Made by a program: the position numbers and the translations under genes. A stretch of 64,000 bases of DNA from Psettodes erumei (lineage: Eukaryota > Chordata > Actinopteri > Pleuronectiformes > Psettodidae): assembly GCA_016785225.1 (NCBI GenBank), contig JAFBJZ010000918.1, forward strand, positions 812,001 through 876,000. Direction: 5' to 3'. Below the pieces are notes generated by a model. That model had not been told where the DNA came from, made no database searches, and saw nothing but the letters and a program-made list of their open reading frames with translations. Shown one piece after another: positions 12,811-45,300 of the stretch; within the stretch, counting starts at the first letter, position 1; the number at the start of each line of letters is the position of its first letter.

Positions 12811-15163
12811 CAGACACACACAGGCAGACACACACAGGCTGACCTTGGCTCTGTGCCCCATATTCCTTCTGGTCAGCTATCAGTCGGGAACAATGAGTCT
12901 CTGTGCCCCCATCTGCACTGTGTGGGTTTATGTTGATGTTAACACAACTTATGAAACTCTTACACAAAAAGAAAACACGTTACACCATCCCAAAGCCACT
13001 AAAATGCTCGACTCTGCCATGAGGTTTGCTCACGGCTCGATGACGAGGCTCAGAATTTGCCCGGATTTCGCCAGTGGGCAGCGAAAACACCTGTACTGCA
13101 AAGACGTCCCTTCGTTAAACTTTGACATCTAAACAGAAACGTAAAGTTTAATCATCAACCAAATCAACTTCATGAACCCGCGTCTTCTCTCCGGTGCGTT
13201 GTCCTGTCTGTCTGCAGTATGTGTCAGAGGTGGTGATCGGCGCACCCTATGCAGTGGGCAAGGACCTGCTCGATCACTTTAAGGTGAGCTGCCTCCGTGT
13301 GGATTCATATGATTTTTAAAAAAAAAAAAAAAAGTATTCCCAGGATTATTTTACCGGGATCGCCGGTTCGGATCAGCGTAATGATGTCACACCAGCAAAC
13401 GTAGAACCAGAGAAAAGAGAGAGGAGGGGAAAAAAACGCGCACATTAAACCACACCATTTCTCAACACGCAACAAGAGCTCCACACAGCTCCACACAAAT
13501 CAGTTGCATTCGACCCATTTCAGTTGTTATAAGCAACTGAATACCACCTCCAGCTGTGGAGACTAGAAATTAACTTCAAGGAGAGTTGTTCCTTTGGGAA
13601 AATGACTGTTGCTTGTTACTATATTGAATAAACCTTTGTCAGTCTTTGTCAGTTTTCTGTTTAGTTGTCAGTATATCAGTTTAGTTTCCGAAATGACTCA
13701 CAAGGATTTGAGGGAACTGAATTAAAAGACAGAGGAGATATTACCAAATGGCTTTGACAGTGTCAGGGCAGAACAACAGGTCACCGTGTGGCTTTCTGCA
13801 TTTGAGAGATCCAAGACAAGCCGAAAAAAAAGCTTGAATACTGATCACTCTGGTTCCCCCTTGTGGATAGTTGAAATATCAGCCAGAAGACCAACAACGT
13901 TAACGCATGAAGTCCCGTCATATCGACTCCGGGTGGTTCACAATTCACTATCACAGTTTGACGTTGAAATCCCAGATAATTCAATGAAAAAAATCTCTGC
14001 ACATCATTGGTTTTAATCGGTCATTTTCTCATGGTTCACTGAACAATGAGGCGTTCCCTCCCTGGTCGAGATAATAATTAGTGCCTATAAATAATAAAAT
14101 ACACAACACATGCAGCTACAAGCATGTAACTATATAAAGAATGCAGTGTAGGTCTGTCTGTGTTTGCTGATGTTTGTGGGTTTACCAGGTGTGTTTGTGA
14201 AACTGTGCAGGTGGACCTGGTGTGTCACGGCAAGACGGAGGTGTTTCCGGACAAGGACGGGTCCGACCCCTACGCTGTGAGTACAGGGGGTTTTGGCCAA
14301 ATATTTGACCCAAACACAAAAATCCCAGTGTGGGGCTCCTGAATATTGTCACTGACGTAACGCGAAAACGTTGATGTATTATGTGAAAATGTGACAGAAA
14401 CAAATCACATGCATGCAAAACCATCACTCATGGATATTGAAACCAAACTCACCTGAAGTGAAGCGCATTGGAACTTGAACAAGAGGAACTGTCATCAGAA
14501 ACAGGAAGCGTTTTTCTGTGCTGCTTTACAATTTTTTTGTGCCTGCATAGACAGCGATGGTTAAAAATGGTGGGTTTTCAGCCTGTGACCGCTCCTGGAT
14601 CAGTGCGTAGACATGCGTTGTTGCTCCAATCTGGTTTTACGGAAGTATCCTGATTGGCCTCAGCGGAGCATGAGCGTTAAATTATCCCCTTTTGTAATCT
14701 CACATTTTCACAGGGTTGTGTTTTATTGCTCCCGTCCGACTCGTAATGTGTCCCGGGGGTCGGACCTCCTCAATCAGAGGGAGCGACAGGGGAACACGAG
14801 GCCTCGCTTGGCCTGAAATAATCACTTGTGTGTTCCACCCTCAGGAGCCCAGGAAGAGAGGGATATTCAGGACCATCGACAGTGGAAACAATCTCACCAC
14901 TGATGACATCGTCCAGAGGATCATCGAAAACAGGTCAGACTCCCTATTCGGAAATTTAACCTGCACTTTCTCATCATCTCCGTTTTAATCCCCTCAGCAC
15001 GGACCGGTCTTCATTTATCGGTGTCTCGCGTCGTGTTCGCAGGCTGCAGTTCGAAGCCAGGAACCAGAAGAAGGAGGCCAAGGAGATGGCGGTGATCGAG
15101 GCGATGAAGAAGAGAGAGCAGCAGGAGCAGAGCGAGCCTGCAGCTCAGACTGCCCACTTGTGA
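8544..15163 (+). CDS. pcyt2: Ethanolamine-phosphate cytidylyltransferase
   Basis: PCYT2 makes CDP-ethanolamine from CTP and phosphoethanolamine, the rate-limiting step of the Kennedy pathway to phosphatidylethanolamine, at the cytosol/ER face. Exons: 8544-8668, 10861-10949, 11349-11510, 11627-11778, 11870-11911, 12050-12188, 12289-12371, 12678-12755, 13218-13283, 14211-14276, 14845-14933, 15043-15163, giving 403 aa (human 389). The two tandem cytidylyltransferase folds are clear. The first has HYGH at 47-50 and RTQGVSTTDL near 152-161. The second has HIGH at 237-240, followed by the APYAV and VCHGKTEV stretches. The start MIRNGHH matches the family N-terminus. An in-frame ATG at 8388 would add 52 unsupported residues. 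The C-terminus is a charged helix. Intron 1 is 2.2 kb, and introns 2 and 8 begin with CA runs. The enzyme appears intact. Confidence 0.96.
8669..10860 (+). other. pcyt2 intron 1
   Basis: A 2.2 kb intron with a CpG-rich start that continues the promoter island. The rest shows no supported gene. A GA run lies near 10747-10763. Small ORFs here have no recognisable domains. Confidence 0.7.
10964..11001 (+). repeat. (CA)n microsatellite just after the pcyt2 exon 2 donor
   Basis: A pure CA run on the sense strand, 14 bases inside intron 2 (donor at 10950). Confidence 0.95.
12773..12806 (+). repeat. (CA)n microsatellite just after the pcyt2 exon 8 donor
   Basis: A CA run on the sense strand starts 17 bases inside intron 8 (donor at 12756). 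Imperfect CA-rich sequence continues to about 12838. Confidence 0.95.
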
Positions 15164-15720
15164 GACCTCAGACCCGGGCGCGAACGGTTCTGTGTCTGAT
15201 TTAGCTCCTGGTGCACTCAGCTTTAAGATGGTGGATCCAACGGACCCAGACAGACAGTCCACACTGTCCAAAACCGGGCCTGGCTATGGACAGTCAGTCT
15301 CTCGTAGTCCACTGGGTGCAGAATCCTGCTTTTAACATTTGGTGAAGCAGTGTGTCCTCCACACTGTTGGGTTAACTTCTCTCAGTTCTCTTGTATACAA
15401 ACTACTACAGCCTAACGGGGTTTAGCTTAGATCCGCCACAAAGAATCCAAACCATTAACACATACTATGATTTTTTTTTTTTTTATCCGTAACTTATTGT
15501 CAATTATCTTAGTTTGTTTTAAACCAAATTAGTGATCTGAACTGATCAGTTCAGTCTTAGTGACATCAGTAAGTTTGATCATGCATTATAAATGTAGACT
15601 TATTTTAATTTCTGCATTTTTGTCCGTCCTAAAAAAAAAAAACACAGTTTCTACGCAGAATGATCTGTGAAGTAGTCTTCGAATTTTAACTGTGGATTTT
15701 AACTACCTTTTTAGAGTGTG

Positions 15721-15752
<32 letters not shown>

Positions 15753-17937
15753 CGTGTGCGCGCGTGCGTGAGAGAGTTGAGCGAGGTGAGCGTTTGTGCT
15801 GTGAATGACTGTAGTGCCTCATTCCTAAAGCTACGACTAAAGCGAGGGCTGTGAATTGTGTTCATAAGTCGGTACCGCCGCAGTTTCTCTATAGCTACGG
15901 GCAAAGTAGTTGAGTCCTACTTTCTCCAGTCCACTCAAGAAACGGGTTTCAGAAAAACAGAAGCCGCCTTCTCCTTTTTCTGATGAGACAGTCCAAGAAC
16001 TCTTGACCCGGTTTCGCTTCTTAACTGTTGAAGGCTGCTGTCTGTCACTTTTCCTGCCATCCCACGGGGGAATATTACTTGGGAGTTAATTCGTAACGTG
16101 TCATTTTTAAATATTGTACAGTGGAAATTTGCAGCTTTTTCACTCACTCTGTTGCAACGTGTAAATTAAATAAAAAAATTAAATAAATCGGTGACATGGC
16201 AAAGTGTCGTCTGATGAGTGTTTTACAGCAGCAGCCTGATGCGGGAGATCTTTTGTCGAATCAGCACAAAGTCACGGCTCGCTGAGTCAGTGAAATGAGG
16301 CCACAGCCACTTAGAATCTGCTAAATCCGACTGCTCCCGTCCCATTCACGCCGATCACGGACTTGAACAAAAAGTGCAAACCGTCACCTCATTATGAACA
16401 CAAAGAGCCTTTAATCCACCGGCCCGAGCGCCCCAGAGGAGCTTCTGCAGGAAGGATCCCGTCATTTATCAGAGGGGCATAACTGACCAGCTTTTGGGAT
16501 GTTTTTTTAATCTTTAATCTCACATGCTGAGACAAGAGCTCACATCCCACATGCATTTGGTCAAATGTGGATGAAGACTGAAGATAAACATTTATCGTAC
16601 ACAGGGGCCCAGAGGAGACTCAAAACTGCAGTGGGTGTAGACTCTAACTCGCTTTGTTTTTGGCCAACAACTGTGGGTTTGAACATTCAGGTGAAAGGCT
16701 AATGACTGTAGTTTGGTGAGAGTTAGCGTAGTGCAGTGGTTGGAACAAATCAGTAAAATGAACATGTTCAACAAAACCATTGTATAAAGGCTGAGCGACA
16801 AACCCTGCACCGTGGGTCCGTTTTGTGAATCTTTTCTTCAGAATGTCACGGCTGAGAGCATTTTGGCTCTGGTCTGATCGACATCTGTCTTATTATCTTG
16901 TTAAGTTTGTTGCAGGAAAAGTTAAAAAAAAAACTTTATCGCCATCATTATCAGGTGGAACAACTGTTCAGCTCTTTTACACGAGGAAAAGTACCACTGC
17001 AAGGGTATTTTCAGCAAAATATACTTAAATTAACAAAATTGACAGATTTTTCACGAATGTTAAATTCGTGAAAAAAAATCTGTAACCAGTAACTAGTTTT
17101 GAAATAAATGTAGCAGAGGTTTAAAGTACAATATTTCCCTCTTAAAGTATACTCAAAGTACAAGGGAAACTCTTTACGATACTTTAGTAAACTACTTATA
17201 ATTAGTGCGTGTGCTCCTCACTTAAATCCTTTCACACCTTTTCTCAGGTGTAGTCACAATAACTGACACCACCTGCGTGCAGGCTGTTTACTCACTATTT
17301 ACAGCAAGTTATTATTAACATGCTTTGTAATCGGAGTAACAATAGGTAGAGCGCGAGCGCCTCGCTTCACTGCACGCGCTCCTTACTTTCCACATATTTT
17401 CGTTTTCTCCGCGTGCACAGGTGAATGCGCGCAGCTGCGCCATCAGCAGTTTTGTCCCCCCCCGGCACGTCACTTCCCAGGGAAGTCCAAAAAACTTTTC
17501 CATCTGGGCACCAGTCTGCAGTGGGAGGCGCCACATTGAGGATTATCTGGGGTCTCGGCCAAGGCGGTAGAGCAGAGTTTGAACCTCGGTGGCGCACGGT
17601 GGCACAACAGTTTGGCGTTTCCTCCCGCTGCGGACAGTCGCTTGACAAAAGTTGCAACGCGTTGAAAAACACACGGAGCCATGCGTCAAACCGGTTTCAC
17701 CCACCGCGACACGGACTTTTGGAGTGTGAAGGACAAATCGGAGATGGCCTGAACTTTCTTCTTCTTTTTTTTTCCTGGAGGGTGAACTTTTTTCCCCCTT
17801 GCAGATTCAGGAGGAGCAGAAGAGCGCGGAGCATGCAGCGTGCAACAACAAACTCGGGCTGATCCCAGTCTGGAATCCCTGCCTTGGTTTTTTTTTACCT
17901 CTCTGTTCGGTGTCCGGGGAGGAGATGAGCGCTCGGG
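15164..17937. other. pcyt2 3' UTR, spacer and gnav1 5' region
   Basis: 15164 to about 16200 is probably pcyt2 3' UTR, with a TG run at 15717-15752. 16200-17300 is AT-rich with nothing recognised. From about 17340 the sequence turns GC-rich and probably carries the gnav1 promoter and 5' UTR. No TATA box is evident. Confidence 0.5.
16169..16174 (+). terminator. AATAAA poly(A) signal for pcyt2
   Basis: AATAAA about 1 kb after the pcyt2 stop, with a second copy at 16182-16187. No other gene lies between, so these are the likely pcyt2 cleavage signals. Confidence 0.55.
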
Positions 17938-38220
<20,283 letters not shown>

Positions 38221-40026
38221 CTGCCGGCGGAGTCTCGAGGCGCCGCGCACGCCGAGACCTCACCGGACAGTCGGCCCCGACGGTCTTTGCTTTGGACGTG
38301 TCATTCTTAAAGACTAACGTAGCAAACAAAAGCAGAACATGAAGATCATCTAATCCAAACGTTTTCTCTCTTGAGGAGCAGCCTGGGCGCTCTGATGCCC
38401 TTTGTTGCATTTCATCCTGCTTGATTTCATGTTGCTTTGAGAACTTTATCGAAACGCATTAAAAGAGGAGGATCTCTGGGCCAATCCTTCGTTTTGGGGT
38501 TGAGCCCTGAAATTTTGACAGTGTGTTGACAGTAATGGGCATTTATATTTTTGTACTGTACTATGAAATCGCATTATGAACAGTGACATTACATTTTCTA
38601 AAGGCTTGATATATACATTTGCCATTAATTCCCTGTCTCCTCCTTTGTGTGTGTGTGTGTGTGTGTGTGTGGGCAGGACACAGAGGGGGAGAAGATTTAC
38701 TGTTTGTCCATTGCCTCCTCGGCGCAGGGTTCGCTCATGCATACCACCGCGTGTTTTCCGCACATCCATCACCGTGTCTCCGCTGTGCACATCCTGTGCG
38801 TCACACCCCTCCTAATGAGGCGGTGATCACGGTAAAAGCACCCTAGTTTGCGTTTACTCTTCGTCAGTTGAAATCGTCCGCACACATCCATTTCTTACTG
38901 ACTCTTACCAGCCAGCGATGATGCTGGGAAACTTTAACATTGGAAAGAAACATCCCCCGAAACCTTGTGTTTACCATCCTTACTTTCACCTCTGATGGTT
39001 ATTGTTGCAACATCTGACACACACACACACACACACACACACATACGCACGCTCACATAAACCCTGATTTGTCAAGCAGGATGATGCCTCCTCTGTGTGA
39101 TTTGTGTGACATTAACTCCGCTGGCGTCTGACTGTTTTGCAGCCTCCCCTGAGCCACTGACGGTGCTATCACACCAGCTCCTCTCTGGCTCCGGTAGTAA
39201 ACACGATATGGTAATGACTGATACGCTCTGATATGGATACTGAAGGTGAAAGAAATGTGAAAAACATCCCCAAGTGCCTTATGGTGAAGTGCTTTTTCCT
39301 GTTTTGTAATTAAAACGCTCCATACGTTTGTCAAATTTCCACGTGTATTTTTCCTTCCCCCCCCCAACCATCATAATAATTCTTTGTGTTACATGCTGCC
39401 CTCTCTTTAAATTTAACAGACCACGTTTTCTCAGTCTGTTATTTTATAGTTTGTAGTGTGATTTTTTTTTTTTTAACGGAACCATGTATCAAATCAAAGC
39501 AGTAATGGATCACCATATTTTCCCTTTTCAAACCCCACTAGTTCAATTTTTTAAAGACAAATGTAGGCCACACAACAAGTTACCATTGTTTGTTCATTTT
39601 AATAGATAAAATAAATAAAAGTACTTTCCAGGGAATCTGCTCTGCAGTCAACTTTCTGGACGTTTAATACATTTTGGCAAAGGCGGATACATATCAGTGG
39701 TTAAACAAGACAGATGGAAAGTCATCTGGAAAGAAAACGGTTTCAACTAACATCTCTCGATTTTTTTAATTTTTTTTCTTTTACACTCTTGTCTAGGAAA
39801 CCAAAGCAAAACTTAACAATGTTTGTGTTTGGTTTTTTTTAGTGTGAGAACATTCAGAGTCTGCAGTGGTCCATCGTCGACAATGATCGGGTTTTCCTCT
39901 GCGCCTTCACCCCCGAACCCCAACACACTCATCCATCTCTCATCCCATGTTTCCGTGTCCAGAGAAGCGCTCCCGGGGCTCGGCGGAGTAGCCCACGAGG
40001 ACTTGGTCCGCCGCTCCGACCGGGAC
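38221..40026. other. gnav1 and npb 3' UTRs, convergent spacer
   Basis: gnav1 (+) and npb (-) converge here. Candidate gnav1 poly(A) signals are ATTAAA at 38458-38463 and AATAAA near 39608. Simple repeats are TG at 38646-38671 and CA at 39018-39042. No other gene is seen. Confidence 0.5.
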
Positions 40027-41158
40027 TCACGCGGACAGGCAGTCCAGGGAGTCCAGGGTGAGGAAGACGTCCGCCTTGCACTGGAAGGTGCCTGTCCCAT
40101 CCCGCAGCAGCTCGCAGCTCTTCAGGTTTGGAGAGATGTCTTTGACGCAGATGGCCTGCAGGAGGTGAGCGGAAGCGATGGGAGAGTTTCAAGTTCACAG
40201 CTCGGCAAAATGAGTTTCTGGTAGTTTAAACGACTTTTAACACTATCGTATGCACCAATCAGCCACGACATTAAGGACGGTTGCCAAATCAGTGGAGTCA
40301 AGCTACGAAGCCATGGGGAATAACTGAAACTACAAAATAAGTTTTAAATCACATGACTGATGCTTCAGTGATCTGCCACAACATTTAAACCAGTTACAAG
40401 TTTCAGTGTTGTCTGATCGGTGTATCGCAGGTATTCGCACCTATTACTCCCACCTACATTTCATTTACCTGTAAAAGGAGAAGCCAAATTATTGGGGCGT
40501 GGAAACCGACCTCTTCATCAAGTAGTGAGGCATTCGAATTCAGAAAGCGTCCTCAGCAGCGTTAAATGCTGCTGGCTGCGTTTTGACAGGCAGCGCTCAC
40601 TCGTTTGCGCATTTTACGCACGAGACGTTAAACCCTTTCCGCAGTTTGGATCTCAGCTGTTCGTTTCGTCGTTTTAATGAAAGCGTAGGCAACAAAAGTA
40701 GCCAACAATCCAATCCCTATTTTAAGGCATGTTGACTACAAACATTTCGAACTTTAAATATTTAAACGTTTCTATATATGGAGCTCCGTGGTACTGAATG
40801 GAACGTTTTACGCACCACTTCTGTTTTTCCTCGAGTAAAAGAAAAAAGAAAACTCAAATCGGAGGATAATATGCAGAATCTTAGCTTTACTCACCATGCT
40901 TTTGAGGATGGAGATCTGCCGGTTAGTCTCCGCGATCACGTTGTTACCTGCTGTCTCCCCGCTGTCCATCAGCGTCTCCTCAGACTCGGACCTGCGGACG
41001 TAAGGCGACCTCCTGATGCCGGACAGCAAACCGGAGGCGCGACCCACCGAGTAGTAACTGGGCCCGGTCGACTGCTTGTACCACGCTTCGACAGGATGGC
41101 AGGAGATGAGCAGAGACACTCCGACGCACACCACGGCAAACCTGACTGACCTCTCCAT
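40027..41158 (-). CDS. npb: Neuropeptide B precursor
   Basis: NPB is a secreted neuropeptide that acts on NPBWR G protein-coupled receptors in feeding, stress and endocrine control. Two exons on the minus strand, 41158-40895 and 40155-40027, give 130 aa. Residues 1-25 form a signal peptide ending VEA. The mature peptide starts with WYK at 26, contains YSVGRASGLLSGIRRSPY, and is followed by a dibasic RR at 55-56, so a 29-residue form is predicted. The internal RR (49-50) allows a 24-residue form, as in mammals. The second exon encodes a Cys-containing tail (CVKDISPNLKSCE, then TFQCKADVF, then DCLSA) that also matches the mammalian precursor. A TATA box lies about 120 bases upstream. In mammals NPB adjoins PCYT2, and here gnav1 lies between them. 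Confidence 0.95.
40247..40428. mobile_element. Small inverted-repeat element (MITE-like)
   Basis: The left end reads TGCACCAATCAGCCACGACA. The right end, reverse-complemented, reads TACACCGATCAGACAACACT. They form imperfect terminal inverted repeats about 180 bases apart, of a type common in fish DNA (ACACC.ATCAGCCACAACAT). The element lies just upstream of npb exon 2, inside its intron. The family is not assigned and the ends are approximate. Confidence 0.5.
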
Positions 41159-41278
41159 GTCTGGAACCGTCCTGGCACTTTTTCTTTTGCTTGAAGGAGA
41201 AACGGCGCTTTTTCTCTTCTGTTGTTGGTCGGCGACCAACTTTACGCTTTGCTGGGTGTTTGGAAAACTTTCTGGGGC

Positions 41279-41285
41279 TTATATA
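41279..41285 (-). promoter_or_regulatory. npb: TATA box of npb
   Basis: TATATAA on the minus strand, about 120 bases upstream of the npb ATG, within a GC-rich context. The expected transcription start is near 41250. Confidence 0.65.
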
Positions 41286-41430
41286 GGCTGACCGGCCGAC
41301 GTTATCGTGGCCCAGGAGGTTCGTCACATCAAAACTGAGGTGGGCGGATGATGATGTCTTCGTGCGTGAGAAGAAAAAGACCAATCCGGATTAATCCGTC
41401 TTTCATGGTTTGGCGACGGCATGGGAGGGG

Positions 41431-41431
<1 letters not shown>

Positions 41432-41494
<63 letters not shown>
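41432..41494 (+). repeat. (TG)n microsatellite, about 31 units
   Basis: 63 bases of pure TG about 270 bases upstream of the npb start. Probably polymorphic. Confidence 0.97.
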
Positions 41495-41495
<1 letters not shown>

Positions 41496-42222
41496 AGCCA
41501 CCCTCTGAGGTTTATAGAGGTAAAAGTGAAATGGATTAGCAGCAGCAGGAAAGACACTGGCATAAGCGGTTAAAACTCTAAGATGTCCGGATGGTTTTAG
41601 CCAAATTAGTGACATAAATAAATGTAATTCCGCGTAACCTTCAATATACTGTATGTCTAAAAACACTGTCTGCAACAGTTCATCCAACAAAACGCGCTAC
41701 AAAGCACAGTCGGTGCGCATGGCTTCAAAAGACTTCAACATGAGTGACAATGGACAGATCAGGAGTAAAAAGACAAGCAGCTCAATAAGCGAGCGAATAA
41801 TCGACTGATCCAAATTGCTTTTAGTTTCGACATCTTTTTACATGGACGGATTGTGAATCAGTCTCACATCAAAGTGCAGCTCTATGCGGGGGAAAAAACA
41901 GGCCTTTATCGATAAAGAACCCTTCTCCTGATCGATTCACCTCACCGCTCATGCGTCATGAGCTGCACTAAATCTGCAATCAGCAGACCAGTAGAGGATC
42001 AACAGTGATGGCGATTAAAAAAAGAGAGGGGCGCATCGTCTGCATTTGTCCAATTAAATAATGGGGGGCCTGGATGATGGGAAAACGATACCTTAAATGT
42101 ATAGCCACAGATAAAAAAGAAAGATTAAAAAGACCACCGGCTGCAATGATGAAATTATCCAGTTACATAAAGGAGAAGGTTTCTAAACTGAAAACAACGT
42201 TTAGAATCAAGGCAACAATAGT

Positions 42223-42228
42223 TTTATT
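42223..42228 (-). terminator. sgsh: AATAAA poly(A) signal of sgsh
   Basis: AATAAA on the minus strand about 165 bases after the sgsh stop, the first such signal downstream. Confidence 0.6.
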
Positions 42229-42229
42229 T

Positions 42230-42285
42230 TTTAGCATTAAAATCCATTACAAGCTTTAATGTTGTGGCTGAATGGTGTATAAAAA
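42230..42285 (-). repeat. Solo end of the same inverted-repeat family
   Basis: On the minus strand it reads TATACACCATTCAGCCACAA, then CATTAAAG, which is the terminal sequence seen in the element at 40247-40428. It abuts the sgsh poly(A) signal and would be in the sgsh 3' UTR. A partner end was not found. Confidence 0.5.
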
Positions 42286-42391
42286 TATTTTTTTAAAATA
42301 CAAACAAATATCACTTCTTCTATAGGATGAATGTATTCATGTGTGCAGACATCATGTCAATCAGGATGACTGAAAGTACCATTAGGGTCCA

Positions 42392-45300
42392 TCAGAGGCC
42401 ATTGTAGAGTGGTCTGCAGTGTGGCTCCAGTTTGTCCTCCAGGACATAGTCTGGTCCACACACCCAGGGGTCTCCTGTCTCCCACTGCCACTTCTGCAGA
42501 CTCTGCCTCAGGCTCTGCAGCACGGCGCTATAGGACGGGTCTGATGCCAGATTCCTCGTCTCCAGTGGGTCTGTCCTGTGTGGTGAGGCTTTCGTTAATA
42601 TTTAACCAGCATATATCAATTTAATAACATATCTTCATAACAGAAGTTGTAGTTGTTGAAAAATACTGTGCATTTACACTTAAAAAATACAGCTGTGTAC
42701 AACTCCATTAGAGTGTTTATTTAACCATTTATTAAATGTACTAATACTGTGTAGAAATGCCAAATAGGGGGAATCAAAGTAAAGTCTCACTGCAGTCCCA
42801 AAAAAAAAAAAAGGCGGGGGGGGATCTGATTAAGTACAGAGGTGCACGGTGTGAGCATGTATCCCTGATTGCTCTTCACACAGATCTGACTCATTCTGCG
42901 TCTCAGCTGTTTCCCACAGAGAACATGTTCATTGTATCAGATCACGGTTCAGCCAGAGCAAGGGAAGCAACTAGTGATTTTAACTAATGAGTTTTGGCGT
43001 CAATTAACATGCCGGCTTCTATTTTCTCGATTAATCAGTTAGTCGTGTAGCCTGCAACATGTCTCGCAAGAGTGAAAATTGCTCCGTGATATTTCAGTGA
43101 AGAACGACACAAGTGAAGGGTAGAGTGGACAAATACCTGGGAGTCGTGAGTGTTTTGATGTTAGTGACGATAGGAGTTCAAATTTCATTTATAGACTGAT
43201 AATATTATATTTTGTTCATCTATTGAATATAATAAATTTTCCACAAAATGAAAAAACACATGATGCTTGTGCTTTTTGCATTTCTGCAGTCCCTCCGTTT
43301 TTCACATTCATTCTTTTCTCTTGTGAATTTGAAGATTTTGTTTTTTGTTTAAGCACAGCTTCTCTCTCCTTCATGGTTTGGATCATCTCCTTTTTTTAAC
43401 CACATCCCTAAACTAACATCCTTTGCAGGTTCACCTCAGATGAATCAGCGGATCCCGCGTTGTCGGGGAAAGCCTCGTGAGTACTCTGCTTTTGAAAGCT
43501 CCGTCTGGGCTCACGCAGCCGGAGCCCCTTTAACTGACTGAACTGTATGCGATGAACACTGAAACAATGTGAGCATTGGAGGCTGCGGCTGCGACAGACC
43601 TGGCGTCGTACAGCTCCCAGCGCTCTCTGTAGTAATACCGCTGCAGGCTTTTGAACCAGTGCGTCGGCTGACCCAGCCTGGTGCGGTTCAGCAGGTCCTG
43701 GAAGGTGGGCGACACGTACAGGTCCTGGTCGACGGGGAAGGGCATGCGGTAGTGCAGGTTGTGGAGGAGGTGGTACGGCCCCTGGTGGACAGAGCGGGTC
43801 GGGTAGTACATGGTCACCTGGAATCAGAGAGACGGCGCAGCAGTCAAGCCCCGTGTCTGGTGGAGGTTGTTGGAAAGCAGCTGCCGCTCACAGACCTCGT
43901 GGAGGGACTGGCTGGCAAAGACGGTGTGCCAGCTGGGCTCAGAGACCAGAGCGGGCAGCAAGGAGCGGCCGGTGAGGTGGACCGGGGCGGCGGAGCTGCC
44001 GGGGAGGCTGTAGGACGGGTAGGGTACAGAGAACCAGTCCAGGACGGTGGGAGTGATGTCTGCAGGAAAAAGGAGAGGGGAAAGGAATAGCAAAGGCAAG
44101 ACAGAGCAGAGAGGAAATCTGCACAAACTCATCCCTCACCTGGACCTGCAGTTAGTTTGTTATTTCCTAGTACATGCAGATGGGCATCATTTGTTTTGGA
44201 GATTCTGAATTTTTCAGGGGAGTTTTCAGTAGGTTGAGAAAATTCTCCTAAAATAAATGATTTTGGAGTGCATGGGAAAAGAATCATCACAAAGCTACAA
44301 CCTAGATACACAGAGAGTCACACATATTGATGTTAACTTCACATACTCAATGTGAACAACCGCATCTCATCTCACATGCTTGTGACGGTGACACTACATT
44401 CTGTGTAATGTTTTGTCATTGTTGACAACTGTTTCTACTCTTTTTGTGCTGTTACATTTGTTTTCACTGATGATCATTTCATATCTCTATTTTAACTGCT
44501 TTCCCGCTGAGAGGGTTGTTTTCAGTTCCCCTCATTTCATCTGAGATCTGATGCTGAAGCATCATTAAGTCTCCCTCTTGTGGCGCATCAGATAAAATGC
44601 ACCGACTCGCCCGCTTCGTTTCTGTGACTATGCTGGTGGCGGGAAGCAAGACAAGTCTGAGATGCCACGGGACGATTAGGGAAAGATGGAAAAACTTTCC
44701 TTTTTGAAGATTGTGCTTATTATTTCGAACTTATTTCGAAAATACATTAACTCGTTTAGCCTGCAGAAATCCTTGACGATTAAAAAAAAAAAAAAAAAAG
44801 TCATTATTTGGTTGAACTGCTCCCAAGTTATTTCTCACTTGGAAATAACCTGTGATGACCGGTCAGACAGAGACATAAGCCAAATAGAGATAGGGAGCCA
44901 TTGTTGTAAGCACTGAACTGAAACCTGCTGTATGTACACTGTGCTCACACACCGCAGCTGCCAGCCTTTACTCCTTTTAAAAAAAAATCAGCATGATCGG
45001 GCTCCATTCCTGACCTAAAAGACTGACGTAGGCCTGGCTGGTGTCTCCCCATCGCTCCCTGTGCTCCGGAGAGGACACCAGCATGGGTTCTGCCGTCCCG
45101 GAGCGGTACAGGTTGGTTCTGCCGTTGGGGAAGGGGATGCCGTTGTCTGAGCTGTAGATGACCAGAGTGTCGTTCTCATAGCCGGCGTCCCTGAGCTCCC
45201 GAAGAACTAACCCAATGCCTGCAGAGGAAACGTACGCCGTCATCGCTGAGCGTTTTACAATAACCGCTTTTGTCCACTTTTTTTTTTGTGTGTGTGTGTA

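Larger units (their letters stand above)
41159..42391. other. npb promoter side and sgsh 3' UTR
   Basis: Apart from the npb TATA box, the TG run and a repeat end in the sgsh 3' UTR, nothing was recognised. npb and sgsh are on the same strand, with sgsh upstream. Confidence 0.5.

Noticed and set aside
17545..17600. tRNA-like text (GTTTGAACCTC resembles a B box)
   Set aside because: No matching A box at the right distance and no cloverleaf stems; it lies in the GC-rich gnav1 upstream region.
41324..41690. ORFs encoding Cys-Val or Thr-His repeats over dinucleotide runs
   Set aside because: They are translations of TG/CA microsatellites, as are similar ORFs near 4490, 10980, 12790, 15740, 18590 and 49630.
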